A stretch of 64,000 nucleotides of DNA. Source: Beijerinckiaceae bacterium. GTDB lineage: Bacteria; Pseudomonadota; Alphaproteobacteria; Rhizobiales; Beijerinckiaceae. Below the pieces are notes generated by a model. That model had not been told where the DNA came from. It saw only the letters and a program-made list of their open reading frames with translations, and did no database searches. Below, in pieces: positions 1 through 7,918 of this stretch. The position numbers were made by a program, and so were the translations under genes. Where the stretch lies: assembly GCA_027532775.1 (NCBI GenBank), contig JAPZTO010000002.1, forward strand, positions 434,001-498,000, in the 5' to 3' direction. Within the stretch, counting starts at the first letter, position 1; every line of letters begins with the position of its first letter.

Positions 1-723
1 GTCCATCGCATCGGCGACGCTGAGGCAATTATCGATGGCGGCCGGGGTGGTGCCCCAATCCTCGTGCAGCTTCAGCGCGCAGGCCCCGCCGAGAATCTGC
101 TCCTCCAGAGCGGCCGGCAGCGACGCATTGCCCTTGCCGGCAAAGCCGAGATTCATCGGAAAGGCATCCGCCGCCTCGATCATCCGGGCGATATGCCACG
201 GGCCGGGCGTGCAGGTGGTGGCGAGGGTGCCATGGGCCGGGCCGGTGCCGCCGCCGAGCATCGAGGTGATGCCGGCCATCAGCGCTTCCTCGATCTGCTG
301 CGGGCAGATGAAATGGATATGCGTGTCGAAGGCGCCGGCGGTGATGATCTTGCCCTCGCCGGCAATGATCTCGGTGCCCGGGCCGATGATGATATCCACG
401 CCGGGCTGGATATCCGGGTTGCCGGCCTTGCCGATTGCCGCGATCAGCCCGTCTTTCAGGCCGATATCCGCTTTGACGATGCCCCAATGGTCGAGGATGA
501 CCGCATTAGTGATGACGGTATCGACTGCGCCGGCGGCGCGCGTCACCTGGCTCTGGCCCATCCCGTCGCGGATGACCTTGCCGCCGCCGAATTTCACCTC
601 CTCGCCATAGGTGGTGAAATCCTTCTCCACCTCGATGATGAGATCGGTATCGGCCAGCCGGATCCTGTCGCCCGTGGTCGGGCCGAACATGTCAGCGTAG
701 AGGGTGCGGGGGATGCGGGCCAT
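1..723 (-). CDS. ureC: Urease subunit alpha, N-terminal part (cut by window edge)
   Basis: Catalytic subunit of the cytoplasmic nickel urease, which hydrolyses urea to ammonia and carbamate. Only the first 241 codons lie in the window; the rest, about 330 residues in the family, lies beyond position 1. Visible landmarks are the metal-binding THIHF motif with His135 and His137, and the Lys218 in ALKLHEDWG that is carbamylated to bridge the two nickels. Both fall at the spacing expected for urease alpha. The ATG at 723 is preceded by AGGAG at 731-735 (read on the minus strand), inside the 3' end of the upstream 99-codon gene, so the two are probably translationally coupled. It is the last visible gene of a continuous minus-strand operon starting with urtA. 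Identification is secure. Confidence 0.97.
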   Translation of the reverse strand, partial: MARIPRTLYADMFGPTTGDRIRLADTDLIIEVEKDFTTYGEEVKFGGGKVIRDGMGQSQVTRAAGAVDTVITNAVILDHWGIVKADIGLKDGLIAAIGKAGNPDIQPGVDIIIGPGTEIIAGEGKIITAGAFDTHIHFICPQQIEEALMAGITSMLGGGTGPAHGTLATTCTPGPWHIARMIEAADAFPMNLGFAGKGNASLPAALEEQILGGACALKLHEDWGTTPAAIDNCLSVADAMD

Positions 724-725
724 CT

Positions 726-1025
726 TCAGTCTCCTAAACGCAGCGCGGCAAGTCTTGGCATGAGATCTGAGTAATTCGCCGGGTCGACGCTCAATCCCAT
801 ATGTTCGGTCACAACCCCACGAAGAAACTCTTCGATCTTGGAAATTGGCATGTTGTTTCGAAGCGCAGCTGCAATTTCGCCAATATAGCGGTCGTATTCA
901 TCTTCGGGGCCCTCTAGATCGCGAATGCCTATTGGGTCCCAGTAGTCCATGAGAATCTGACGAATTTCAGCGCGTTGCCTCCGCCATAATTCCTTTGAAT
1001 CGTGATCCTTGGGGAGGGCTGGCAT
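726..1025 (-). CDS. Small protein of unknown function between ureB and ureC
   Basis: A 99-residue protein I do not recognise. It is soluble, charged, without signal peptide or membrane segment, and rich in Asp/Glu and Arg, with a WDPIG segment near residue 29 and an [16 protein letters not shown] segment near residues 42-57. It has the look of a small helical protein. It sits three bases after the ureB stop and three bases before the ureC start, so it must be co-transcribed with and coupled to the structural urease genes, whose usual order ureABC it interrupts. Its base composition is visibly more AT-rich than both neighbours, which suggests later insertion or transfer. Similar short proteins occur as stand-alone hypotheticals in proteobacteria. 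No enzymatic motif is seen and I propose no function. Confidence 0.8.
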   Translation of the reverse strand: MPALPKDHDSKELWRRQRAEIRQILMDYWDPIGIRDLEGPEDEYDRYIGEIAAALRNNMPISKIEEFLRGVVTEHMGLSVDPANYSDLMPRLAALRLGD

Positions 1026-1028
1026 CAG

Positions 1029-1334
1029 TCACACCTTCCCCATCACCTTCTGCTGGAAGCCATAAACCTCGCGCTTGCCGGCAATCGCGACGAGGCGGAC
1101 CTCGCGGGTCTGGCCCGGCTCGAAGCGCACGGCGGTGCCGGCGGGAATATCCAGCCGGAAGCCGCGTGCCTTGTCGCGGTCGAAGCGGAGGCCGTTATTG
1201 GTTTCGAAGAAATGGTAATGACTGCCGACCTGGATCGGCCGGTTGCCTGTATTGGAGACCGTGAGCGTCAGCGTCTCGCGGCCCTCGTTGAGGGTGATGT
1301 CGCCGTCCTTGGGGAAGATTTCGCCGGGGATCAT
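1029..1334 (-). CDS. ureB: Urease subunit beta
   Basis: The 101-residue beta subunit of the (UreABC)3 urease, a structural partner without catalytic residues. The length is exactly that of stand-alone bacterial UreB. It begins with the typical MIPGEI and contains the [11 protein letters not shown] and FEPGQTREV blocks that define the family. The open frame extends upstream through the ureJ region, but the family start at 1334 is clear. The stop of ureJ lies eight bases upstream. It is in the urea operon, with an unrelated small gene separating it from ureC. Confidence 0.97.
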   Translation of the reverse strand: MIPGEIFPKDGDITLNEGRETLTLTVSNTGNRPIQVGSHYHFFETNNGLRFDRDKARGFRLDIPAGTAVRFEPGQTREVRLVAIAGKREVYGFQQKVMGKV

Positions 1335-1341
1335 CGTGGCC

Positions 1342-1917
1342 TCACGCCATCGCCAGAGCGAGGCCGGCCGCAGCCACGAGGCCACCCGCCGCCTGAAGGA
1401 GCCGCGAGGAGGCCAGCCGCGTGAGGCCGAGGCCGAGCGCGATGCCGGCGCCATGCAGGGCCGATGTGGCCAAGGCGAAGCCGCCGCCGAAGGCCAGCGC
1501 GTTCCCCTCCATCTCGAGGCCATGCGCATAGCCATGGGCGAGGCCAGCCAGCGCGACCAGCACCGCCCCCGCCGCGACGGGCGCACGGAAGCCGAGAGCC
1601 AGCGCTCCGCCGAGCAGGATGACAGTCGAGGTGACCATCGCCTCGAGCCCGGGCAGCGCGCCAAGGAACGGCGCCAGGGCGAAGCCACCGAGCATCGCCG
1701 CCACGAAGGCCGCCGGCCAGCCGAGAATGGCCTTTCCGCCCCGGAAGGCCGCCCAAAGGCCCACCGCCAGCATGGCGAGGACATGGTCCGCTCCGCCGAC
1801 CGGATGCAGGAAGCCGGCGGCGAAGCCTCCGCCATGCCCGCCATGGGCGAAGGCGGGCGCGGCCAGCAGGGTCAAGCCGGCTGCGAGAGCAAGGCGGGTG
1901 AAAGCAGGACGGAGCAT
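1342..1917 (-). CDS. ureJ: HupE/UreJ family membrane protein
   Basis: A 191-residue polytopic membrane protein of the HupE/UreJ family, thought to be a nickel (or nickel-related) permease accompanying urease or hydrogenase. A signal-like hydrophobic N-terminus ends at AFA near residue 22, followed directly by the family's His-rich HGGHGGG segment. The [16 protein letters not shown] motif (residues about 36-51) is diagnostic, with a conserved Asp-His pair suited to metal binding. Further hydrophobic helices with a HGYAHGLE segment follow. I start it at 1917 (MLRPAF) rather than further upstream because this gives the signal peptide. Its place between ureA and ureB supports a nickel supply role, which is an inference from family and context. 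Confidence 0.92.
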   Translation of the reverse strand: MLRPAFTRLALAAGLTLLAAPAFAHGGHGGGFAAGFLHPVGGADHVLAMLAVGLWAAFRGGKAILGWPAAFVAAMLGGFALAPFLGALPGLEAMVTSTVILLGGALALGFRAPVAAGAVLVALAGLAHGYAHGLEMEGNALAFGGGFALATSALHGAGIALGLGLTRLASSRLLQAAGGLVAAAGLALAMA

Positions 1918-1927
1918 GGCAATCCCT

Positions 1928-2404
1928 TCAGTTCTTCCATTCGCGACCGCGCGTGGCATGGCTGGCAGCAACCTGCCAGCCCGCCTCGTTGCGGACATAG
2001 GTGGTGGTCCAGTGGACGGCATAGGTCTTGCCGTCCGATTGGGCGATGATCGGGCTGATCCCGGTGGCGATGGCCACCCAACCGCCAGCATGGACGCGGA
2101 TCTTCAGGTCCTCGACCGGCGCGGTCTCAATGACGGGGTCGCCGGCCAGCAGCGCGACGATCCGGGCGTCACGGCCATCCTGCGCGGCGGTCGTGTGCGT
2201 ATGGGTGAAGTCCTCGGCGTAGAACTGGCGCAGCTTCGCCGCATCCTTCGCCTTGATCGCCTCCAGCAGCGCTTTGCGGAACGCCGTCACTTCCTCTGCA
2301 ATGCCAGCCTGCCCATGGACGGAGAGCTTCGAGGGCGGATGTGCTGAAACGGGGGCAACGATCATCAGACCGAGAAGGAGAGATACGGCCGTCAACTTGA
2401 TCAT
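1928..2404 (-). CDS. Secreted NTF2/SnoaL-like (DUF4440-type) protein
   Basis: A 158-residue protein with a clear Sec signal peptide (hydrophobic core followed by VSAHP near residue 21) and a mature domain resembling the NTF2/SnoaL-like fold. It has an N-terminal helix with LLEAIKAKDAAKLRQFYAEDFTHTH, a middle segment, and C-terminal strands with YAVHWTTTYVRNEAGWQVAASHATR. Such cone-shaped domains can be enzymes or ligand-binding proteins; no specific activity can be deduced. It has a strong AAGGAGG ribosome site and sits between ureA and ureJ in the urea operon, an unusual position for a periplasmic protein. Link to urease is by context only. Confidence 0.8.
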   Translation of the reverse strand: MIKLTAVSLLLGLMIVAPVSAHPPSKLSVHGQAGIAEEVTAFRKALLEAIKAKDAAKLRQFYAEDFTHTHTTAAQDGRDARIVALLAGDPVIETAPVEDLKIRVHAGGWVAIATGISPIIAQSDGKTYAVHWTTTYVRNEAGWQVAASHATRGREWKN

Positions 2405-2423
2405 GCGGTTCCCTCCTTCTTTC

Positions 2424-2438
2424 AGTATGTTATATACT
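2424..2438. repeat. Small inverted repeat in an AT-rich gap after ureA
   Basis: The 38-base gap between ureA and the NTF2-like gene is markedly AT-rich within a GC-rich operon and holds AGTAT-GTTAT-ATACT, a five-base inverted repeat. On the minus strand it also contains TATAAC, five of six matches to a -10 box, but no good -35 box. It may be an internal promoter or a weak processing hairpin. I see the repeat; the role is unproven. Confidence 0.3.
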
Positions 2439-2442
2439 ATTC

Positions 2443-2745
2443 TTAACGTATCGGATCATGAACGGTGACCAACTTGGTCCCGTCCGGGAAGGTCGCCTCG
2501 ACCTGGATATCGTGGATCATCTCGGCAATGCCGGGCATGACCTGATCGCGCGTGATGATCTTTGCGGCGGAATCCATCAACTCGGCCACCGAACGGCCAT
2601 CGCGCGCGCCCTCCATCACGAAATCCGAGATCAGCGCGATGCATTCCGGGTGGTTGAGCTTGACGCCCCGTTCCAGCCGACGGCGCGCGACGATGGCGGC
2701 CATCGCAATAAGCAGCTTGTCCTTTTCGCGCGGCGTCAGATTCAT
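2443..2745 (-). CDS. ureA: Urease subunit gamma
   Basis: The 100-residue gamma subunit of urease, full length for the family. It starts [17 protein letters not shown] and has the conserved [27 protein letters not shown] and [24 protein letters not shown] blocks. It has no catalytic residues itself but is part of the trimeric holoenzyme. The start at 2745 lies nine bases after the ureD stop, so it is within the same minus-strand operon. Confidence 0.98.
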   Translation of the reverse strand: MNLTPREKDKLLIAMAAIVARRRLERGVKLNHPECIALISDFVMEGARDGRSVAELMDSAAKIITRDQVMPGIAEMIHDIQVEATFPDGTKLVTVHDPIR

Positions 2746-2754
2746 CAGGGCATC

Positions 2755-3621
2755 TCATTCATTGGTGAAGGCACGCGGATAGGCCATGCCGATCCGCCCG
2801 AGCACGAAACGTGCCACCTGCAACAGCCGGCGGCGCAACAGGGCGGCATCCTTGCCGGCGGCGCGCAACAAGACAAGGCCATCGATGAGGGTGGTGCCGA
2901 TTTCGAGGCCGGGTTCATCCGCCACGATGGCGCGGATCGCCTCCAGCAGGTCCTGCGGATCGGCCAAGGCCAGGAGGAGCGTGCCGATGGCGACTTGATC
3001 GCCGAGGGCGACCGGATCGCGCAGGGCCGTTCCGCCGGCGAGATCGAGCCGGAGATCCTCGGCAAAGGCCAGCCTGCCCTCGCGGCGCAGGCGCCAGCGA
3101 TCACGGATCGCGCCGCGGGTGAAGGTCTCCCCCGAGGCGACGCGGCCAAAATAGAGCATCTCGCCCAGAACCAGCCGGCCGGTTGCGGCGAGATCGATGT
3201 CGAAGTTCCGCTCCAATGCGGCATCCTCGAACAGGATCGTCTCTTGTGGCAGCCAGAGCATGCGGGCATCCGGCCCGATTTCCAGCCGGTTCGACAGCTG
3301 CGTCGGTGAGCCATCCGAACGGTAGATCCGCTCGGCGGTGGCGCTCGAGAGGGCCAGGGTGCTGGACGGGCCAAGCCGCAAATCAATCGAGACGGAATCG
3401 CCGCCGGCAAGACCGCCGGCGACATTCACCAGCACCGCTTCGGGCGGGCGGCCATGGGCACGCGGAAAGCGGAACCGGAAGGCACCGGCCTCGTGACGCT
3501 CGGTCAGCCGGGACTGGCCGTCGAGATGCGCGAGCCCGAGCCGAAGCCGCGCCGCGACCCGGACGGCAGCCGGTAGCCGGACCGCTTCGCCCTCAGAGTG
3601 CAAGGCGTTGCCGGACATCAT
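2755..3621 (-). CDS. ureD: Urease accessory protein UreD
   Basis: UreD (UreH) binds apo-urease and, with UreF and UreG, forms the complex that delivers nickel and CO2 to the active site. The 288-residue length fits. Family landmarks are LVNVAGGLAGGDS (residues about 63-75), SSATAERIYRSDG, and LWLPQETILFEDAALERNFDIDLAATGRLVLGE. I chose the ATG pair at 3621/3618 because it gives the usual N-terminus; longer starts only add non-family residues. The start lies inside the 3' end of urtE (overlap about 29 bases), indicating coupling with the transporter genes. ureE, ureF and ureG are not visible and presumably lie downstream of ureC. Confidence 0.95.
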   Translation of the reverse strand: MMSGNALHSEGEAVRLPAAVRVAARLRLGLAHLDGQSRLTERHEAGAFRFRFPRAHGRPPEAVLVNVAGGLAGGDSVSIDLRLGPSSTLALSSATAERIYRSDGSPTQLSNRLEIGPDARMLWLPQETILFEDAALERNFDIDLAATGRLVLGEMLYFGRVASGETFTRGAIRDRWRLRREGRLAFAEDLRLDLAGGTALRDPVALGDQVAIGTLLLALADPQDLLEAIRAIVADEPGLEIGTTLIDGLVLLRAAGKDAALLRRRLLQVARFVLGRIGMAYPRAFTNE

Positions 3622-4288
3622 CTTCGGCCATCCGTTTCGCATCTCCCGCCATGACGACCTCGCCACGTTCCATCAGAATGAAGCTGTCGGCAAGCTCGCG
3701 GGCGAAGTCAAAATACTGCTCGACCAGCACAATGGCCATGGTGCCGAGACCGGCGAGATGGGTGATGGCGCGGCCGATATCCTTGATGATCGAGGGCTGG
3801 ATGCCTTCGGTCGGCTCGTCGAGGATCAGCAGGCGCGGCCGCATCACCAGCGCGCGGCCGATGGCGAGCTGCTGCTGCTGGCCGCCGGACAGGTCGCCGC
3901 CGCGCCGGCCGAGCATGGATTTCAGCACGGGGAACAGGTCATAGATCTCCGCCGGGATGAAGCGGTCGCCCACCTTGAGCGGAGCATAGCCGGTCTTGAG
4001 GTTTTCCTCGACGGTCAGCAGCGGGAAGATCTCGCGGCCCTGCGGCACGAAGCCGATGCCGGCCCGCGCGCGTTCCGAAGGTGGCAGGGAGCCGATATCG
4101 ACGCCGTCGAACAGGATTTTACCGCGCGAGCCCTTCTGCTGGCCGGTAATCGCCCGGCAGAGCGAGGTCTTGCCGACACCGTTGCGGCCGATCACGCAGG
4201 TGACCTTGCCGAGTTCGGCAGTCACCGAGACTGACCGGAGCGCCTGCGCCGCGCCGTAATGCAGGTCGAGATTTTCCACGCTCAGCAT
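3593..4288 (-). CDS. urtE: Urea ABC transporter ATP-binding protein UrtE
   Basis: One of the two cytoplasmic ATPases that power urea uptake by UrtABCDE, a LivF-like subunit. At 231 residues it has Walker A GRNGVGKT (about 34-41), the signature LSGGQQQQLAIGRAL, Walker B LLILDEPTEG and the switch His region replaced by VEQYF, as normal in LivF/UrtE proteins (EQ instead of EH). It begins one base after the urtD stop, so it is tightly coupled. The combination with UrtD, a UrtB with an N-terminal extension, and urease genes makes urea the likely substrate. Confidence 0.96.
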   Translation of the reverse strand: MLSVENLDLHYGAAQALRSVSVTAELGKVTCVIGRNGVGKTSLCRAITGQQKGSRGKILFDGVDIGSLPPSERARAGIGFVPQGREIFPLLTVEENLKTGYAPLKVGDRFIPAEIYDLFPVLKSMLGRRGGDLSGGQQQQLAIGRALVMRPRLLILDEPTEGIQPSIIKDIGRAITHLAGLGTMAIVLVEQYFDFARELADSFILMERGEVVMAGDAKRMAEDDVRQRLAL

Positions 4289-4289
4289 G

Positions 4290-5042
4290 TCAGCGCCCCA
4301 GATAGACTTCGATCACGCGGGGATCGGCACTCACAGTATCCAGCGGCCCCTCGGCGAGGACCGAGCCTTCGTGCAGCACCGTGACCTTCACGCCCAGTTC
4401 GCGGACAAAGGCCATGTCGTGCTCCACCACGATCACCGAATGGTCCTTCGCAATTTCTTTGAGGAGATGCGCCGTCGCTTCGGTTTCCGCATCGGTCATG
4501 CCCGCAACCGGCTCATCGACCAGCAGCAATTTCGGATCCTGCGCCAGCAGCATGCCGATCTCCAGCCATTGCTTCTGGCCATGGCTGAGATTGGCGGCCG
4601 AGGCCTCGCGCAGATGTTCGAGCCGGATCGTCGCGAGGATGCGGTTGATCTTCTCGCGCTCGCTCTCGTTGTCCTTCCAGAACAGGGTGGTGAAGACGCG
4701 GCGATCGGCCTTGAGCGCGAGGCGGAGATTGTCCTCGACGGAATGCATGTCGAAGACGGTCGGCTTCTGGAATTTCCGGCCGATCCCGAGATTGGCGATG
4801 GCGGCCTCGTCCAGCCGGGTGAGATCCACCGAGCCGTTGAACAGCACGTCGCCGGTATCCGGTTTCGTCTTGCCGGTGATGATGTCCATCATCGTCGTCT
4901 TGCCGGCACCGTTCGGGCCGATAATCGCGCGCATCTCGCCCGGCAGGATGGTCAAGGCGAGCGAATTGATCGCGCGGAAGCCGTCAAAGGCCACCGAGAC
5001 GCCGTCGAGATAGAGCAGGAAGGAGGTGACCGGCAGGTTCAT
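4290..5042 (-). CDS. urtD: Urea ABC transporter ATP-binding protein UrtD
   Basis: LivG-like ATPase of the urea importer, 250 residues. Walker A GPNGAGKT near residues 42-49, the UrtD-typical GRKFQKPTVF segment, signature LSHGQKQWLEIGMLLAQ and Walker B LLLVDEPVAGM are all present, followed by VVEHDM. The LSHGQ form of the signature is characteristic of UrtD. It lies four bases after the urtC stop on the minus strand. Confidence 0.96.
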   Translation of the reverse strand: MNLPVTSFLLYLDGVSVAFDGFRAINSLALTILPGEMRAIIGPNGAGKTTMMDIITGKTKPDTGDVLFNGSVDLTRLDEAAIANLGIGRKFQKPTVFDMHSVEDNLRLALKADRRVFTTLFWKDNESEREKINRILATIRLEHLREASAANLSHGQKQWLEIGMLLAQDPKLLLVDEPVAGMTDAETEATAHLLKEIAKDHSVIVVEHDMAFVRELGVKVTVLHEGSVLAEGPLDTVSADPRVIEVYLGR

Positions 5043-5045
5043 GGC

Positions 5046-6188
5046 TCACTCCGCCGGCTTGCTGGCAGCATGGGCCGCGAGGCTTGCCTTCTCGCGGCGC
5101 TTCTCGCGCCATTCGGCATAGGTGCCGATCACGCCCTTGGGCATGTAGAGTGTCGTCAGCACGAACAGCGCGCCAAGGGCGAATAGCCAGTAAGGGGCCA
5201 GCGCCCCGGTCGTGAAGGTGGTCTTTGCGAAATTGACAAGCACCGCGCCGATCGCCGCCCCGACCAGGGTGCCGCGCCCGCCGACCGCCACCCAGATGAC
5301 CACCTCGATTGAGTTGCCGGGCGCGAATTCGCTCGGGTTGATGATGCCGACCTGCGGCACATAAAGCGCGCCGGCCAGCCCTGCCATCATGGCCGAGAGC
5401 GTGAAGACGAAGAGCTTGTAGCGCTCGACCCGGAAGCCGAGAAAGCGAGTCCGGCTCTCGGCATCGCGGATCGCGACCAGAACCTTGCCGGCCTTCGAGG
5501 TCACGATGGCGCGGGCCAGAATGTAGCACCCGGCAAGCGCGATCAGCGTCAGGGCGAAGAGCGCGACGCGCGTGCCCTGCGCCTGCACCGGGAATCCGGC
5601 GATATCCTTGAAGTCGGTCAGGCCGTTATTGCCGCCGAAGCCCATATCGTTGCGGAAGAAGGCGAGCATCAGCGCATAGGTCAGCGCCTGGGTGATGATC
5701 GAGAGATAGACGCCGGTGACGCGGCTCCGGAAGGCGAACCAGCCGAAAACGAAGGCGAGGATGCCCGGCGCAAGGAAGACCATCAGCAGGGCGAAGGGGA
5801 ACATGTCAAAGCCGTACCAGAACCAGGGCAGTTCCTTCCAGTTCAGGAAGACCATGAAATCCGGCAGGACCGGGTGCCCATAGACGCCGCGGGTGCCGAT
5901 CTGGCGCATGAGATACATGCCCATCGCATAGCCGCCGAGCGCGAAGAAGGCGCCGTGGCCGAGGCTGAGGATGCCGCAATAGCCCCAGACCAGATCGAGC
6001 GCGAGGGCAAGGATGGCGTAGCAAAGATATTTGCCGAGCAGGCTGACCAGCCAGGTCGGGACATGGAGCGGCGAGCCGGAGGGCACGACAAGGTTGAGCA
6101 CCGGCACGAGGATCAAAGCCGCGAGGATGGCACCGAGGAACAGCCGGCCGCGCAGATCGAGCCGGGCGAGGATCGCCTGGGTGATCAT
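5046..6188 (-). CDS. urtC: Urea ABC transporter permease UrtC
   Basis: LivM-like inner-membrane permease, 380 residues, with about ten predicted membrane segments. It contains the family block YAILALALDLVWGYCGILSLGHGAFFALGGYAMGMYL and the EAA-like loop VAIRDAESRTRFLGF. The start ATG at 6188 overlaps the urtB stop by four bases (ATGA). The same frame stays open far upstream, through urtB in the wrong frame, but that upstream part has no family character, so the shorter start is right. Confidence 0.95.
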   Translation of the reverse strand: MITQAILARLDLRGRLFLGAILAALILVPVLNLVVPSGSPLHVPTWLVSLLGKYLCYAILALALDLVWGYCGILSLGHGAFFALGGYAMGMYLMRQIGTRGVYGHPVLPDFMVFLNWKELPWFWYGFDMFPFALLMVFLAPGILAFVFGWFAFRSRVTGVYLSIITQALTYALMLAFFRNDMGFGGNNGLTDFKDIAGFPVQAQGTRVALFALTLIALAGCYILARAIVTSKAGKVLVAIRDAESRTRFLGFRVERYKLFVFTLSAMMAGLAGALYVPQVGIINPSEFAPGNSIEVVIWVAVGGRGTLVGAAIGAVLVNFAKTTFTTGALAPYWLFALGALFVLTTLYMPKGVIGTYAEWREKRREKASLAAHAASKPAE

Positions 6189-7816
6189 TGTTCCACCGCC
6201 CTGCCCTTCAGCGCGAACAGGCCGCGTGGCCGTTTCTGGATGAAGAGGATGATGAAGACCAGGAGAGCAATCTTGCCAAGGACGGCGCCGGCAAAGGGCT
6301 CGAGGAACTTGTTCGCGATCCCGAGCGACAGGGCCGCGACGAGCGTTCCCCAGAGATTGCCGACCCCGCCGAAGACGACGACCATGAAGCTGTCGATGAT
6401 GTAGCTCTGGCCGAGATTGGGGCTCACATTGTCGATCTGGCTGAGCGCGACGCCGGCAAGGCCGGCAATGCCGGAGCCAAGGCCGAAGGTCAGCGCGTCC
6501 ACGCGGGCGGTGCGGATGCCCATCGAGGCGGCCATGCGCCGGTTCTGAGTCACGGCGCGCATCTGCAGGCCGAGCGGCGTGAAGCGCAGCAGGGCCAGCA
6601 CTGCGAAGAAGACAACCAGCGCGAAGCCGACAATCCAGACGCGGCCATAGGTGATGTCGATCAGGCCGATCCGGAAGGAACCGGACATGAAGGCAGGCGC
6701 GCCGACCTCGCGGTTCGTCGGGCCGAAAAGGGTGCGGGTCGCCTGCATGAGGATGAGCGAGATGCCCCAGGTGGCGAGCAGGGTTTCCAGCGGCCGCCCG
6801 TAGAGGTGGCGGATGACCAGCCGCTCCATGGCGATGCCGATCGTCCCGGCGATGAGAAAGGCCGCGGGGATGGCGATGGCGAGGGAATACTCGAACAGGC
6901 CCGGCGCATTCTGGCGGATGATTTCCTGGATGATGAAAGTGGCATAGGCGCCGATCATCACCATCTCGCCATGCGCCATGTTGATGATGCCCATCACACC
7001 GAAGGTAATGGCGAGGCCGATCGCTGCGAGCAGTAGAACCGAGCCGAGCGAGACGCCATACCAGGCATTCTGGACGGCGGACCACGTGGCCAGCCGGTTG
7101 GTGATCGTCTGGGCTGCGGCCTTTGCAGCGTCCTTCACATTTGCACCGGCACTGTCCGGGATCTGGTTCAGCGGCGTCAGCGCCTCACGGTCGCCGCGCT
7201 CCTTCAGCACCTCGATGGCGGCCAGGCGATCGATATCGCTGCGGTTCGGCGACGTCGCGATGATCGCCGCCAGTGCGGTTTGCTGGATATCGCGGATCGC
7301 TGCGATCTTCTCGTTCCGGATGGCGGCCTGCAGGGCGGTTTCGCTATCGGGCGAGCGGGACTTGAACACAGCCTCGGCGGCGGCGCGGCGCTTCGCCGGA
7401 TCAGGCGCCTGCAGGGTCAGGGTACCGAGGGCGGTGTTGATCGAACTGCGGATGCGGTTGTTGACGCGGACTCCGGTTCCGCCAGTTGGTTCTGCGGGCA
7501 ATTTCGCGCCGGAGATGAGGGCGATGAAGGCGCCGGTGGCATCGCGGAAATACACGGTCTGATCGGCGGCGACAAAGAGACGGCGGTCGTTCAGCGCCTC
7601 GATGGCCGGGCCGGCATGCGCGGCTCCGGAATCCGCCAGAAGCTCGATGGCCCGCGCCGTATCGGTGAAACTGTCCTTGGCGAAAAGCGCGGCGGCATCT
7701 TCGAGGGGGCCGGCCTGTGCCCCTTGCATCTGAACCCCGTTCAGCAGGAAAAGCCCGAGAAACAGGCAGGAGGCGAGCCGGCGAAGGGCAGTCAGGGGCA
7801 AGCGGATGATGCGCAA
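6185..7816 (-). CDS. urtB: Urea ABC transporter permease UrtB with N-terminal periplasmic extension
   Basis: LivH-like permease of the urea importer. At 543 residues it is much longer than ordinary LivH (about 290). It has a signal-like hydrophobic N-terminus and a helical region of about 210 residues before the first permease helix near residue 250, which is typical of UrtB proteins. The permease part carries AITFGVMGIINMAHGEMVMIGAY and the cytoplasmic loop RAVTQNRRMAASMGI. The role of the extension is not established. It starts after a 102-base gap from urtA that holds a strong hairpin. Confidence 0.95.
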   Translation of the reverse strand: MRIIRLPLTALRRLASCLFLGLFLLNGVQMQGAQAGPLEDAAALFAKDSFTDTARAIELLADSGAAHAGPAIEALNDRRLFVAADQTVYFRDATGAFIALISGAKLPAEPTGGTGVRVNNRIRSSINTALGTLTLQAPDPAKRRAAAEAVFKSRSPDSETALQAAIRNEKIAAIRDIQQTALAAIIATSPNRSDIDRLAAIEVLKERGDREALTPLNQIPDSAGANVKDAAKAAAQTITNRLATWSAVQNAWYGVSLGSVLLLAAIGLAITFGVMGIINMAHGEMVMIGAYATFIIQEIIRQNAPGLFEYSLAIAIPAAFLIAGTIGIAMERLVIRHLYGRPLETLLATWGISLILMQATRTLFGPTNREVGAPAFMSGSFRIGLIDITYGRVWIVGFALVVFFAVLALLRFTPLGLQMRAVTQNRRMAASMGIRTARVDALTFGLGSGIAGLAGVALSQIDNVSPNLGQSYIIDSFMVVVFGGVGNLWGTLVAALSLGIANKFLEPFAGAVLGKIALLVFIILFIQKRPRGLFALKGRAVEQ

Positions 7817-7868
7817 GGGGGCCTCTCGAAGGCACGGTCTCGGACGGCCCGGCGCGTTGGCCGGGGGA

Positions 7869-7892
7869 ACCGGCCGGGCGAACCCGGCCGGT
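7869..7892 (-). promoter_or_regulatory. Intercistronic hairpin between urtA and urtB
   Basis: A perfect ten-base-pair stem (A/CCGGCCGGG with its complement) closed by a four-base loop that reads TTCG on the transcribed minus strand, an exceptionally stable class of tetraloop. No run of U follows, so it is not a classic rho-independent terminator. Its place just after the binding-protein gene is the usual site of hairpins that stabilise the 5' mRNA segment or attenuate read-through, so that the periplasmic receptor is made in excess over the permeases. Stem and loop are seen directly; function is inferred. Confidence 0.65.
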
Positions 7893-7918
7893 AGATGCGC
7901 AGGATCAGGCGGCGAGGA

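Noticed and set aside
5046-7085. A single open frame of 679 codons suggesting a UrtB-UrtC fusion
   Set aside because: Only the part after 6188 is UrtC; the upstream part is the wrong frame of urtB, whose real frame is intact and overlaps urtC by ATGA.
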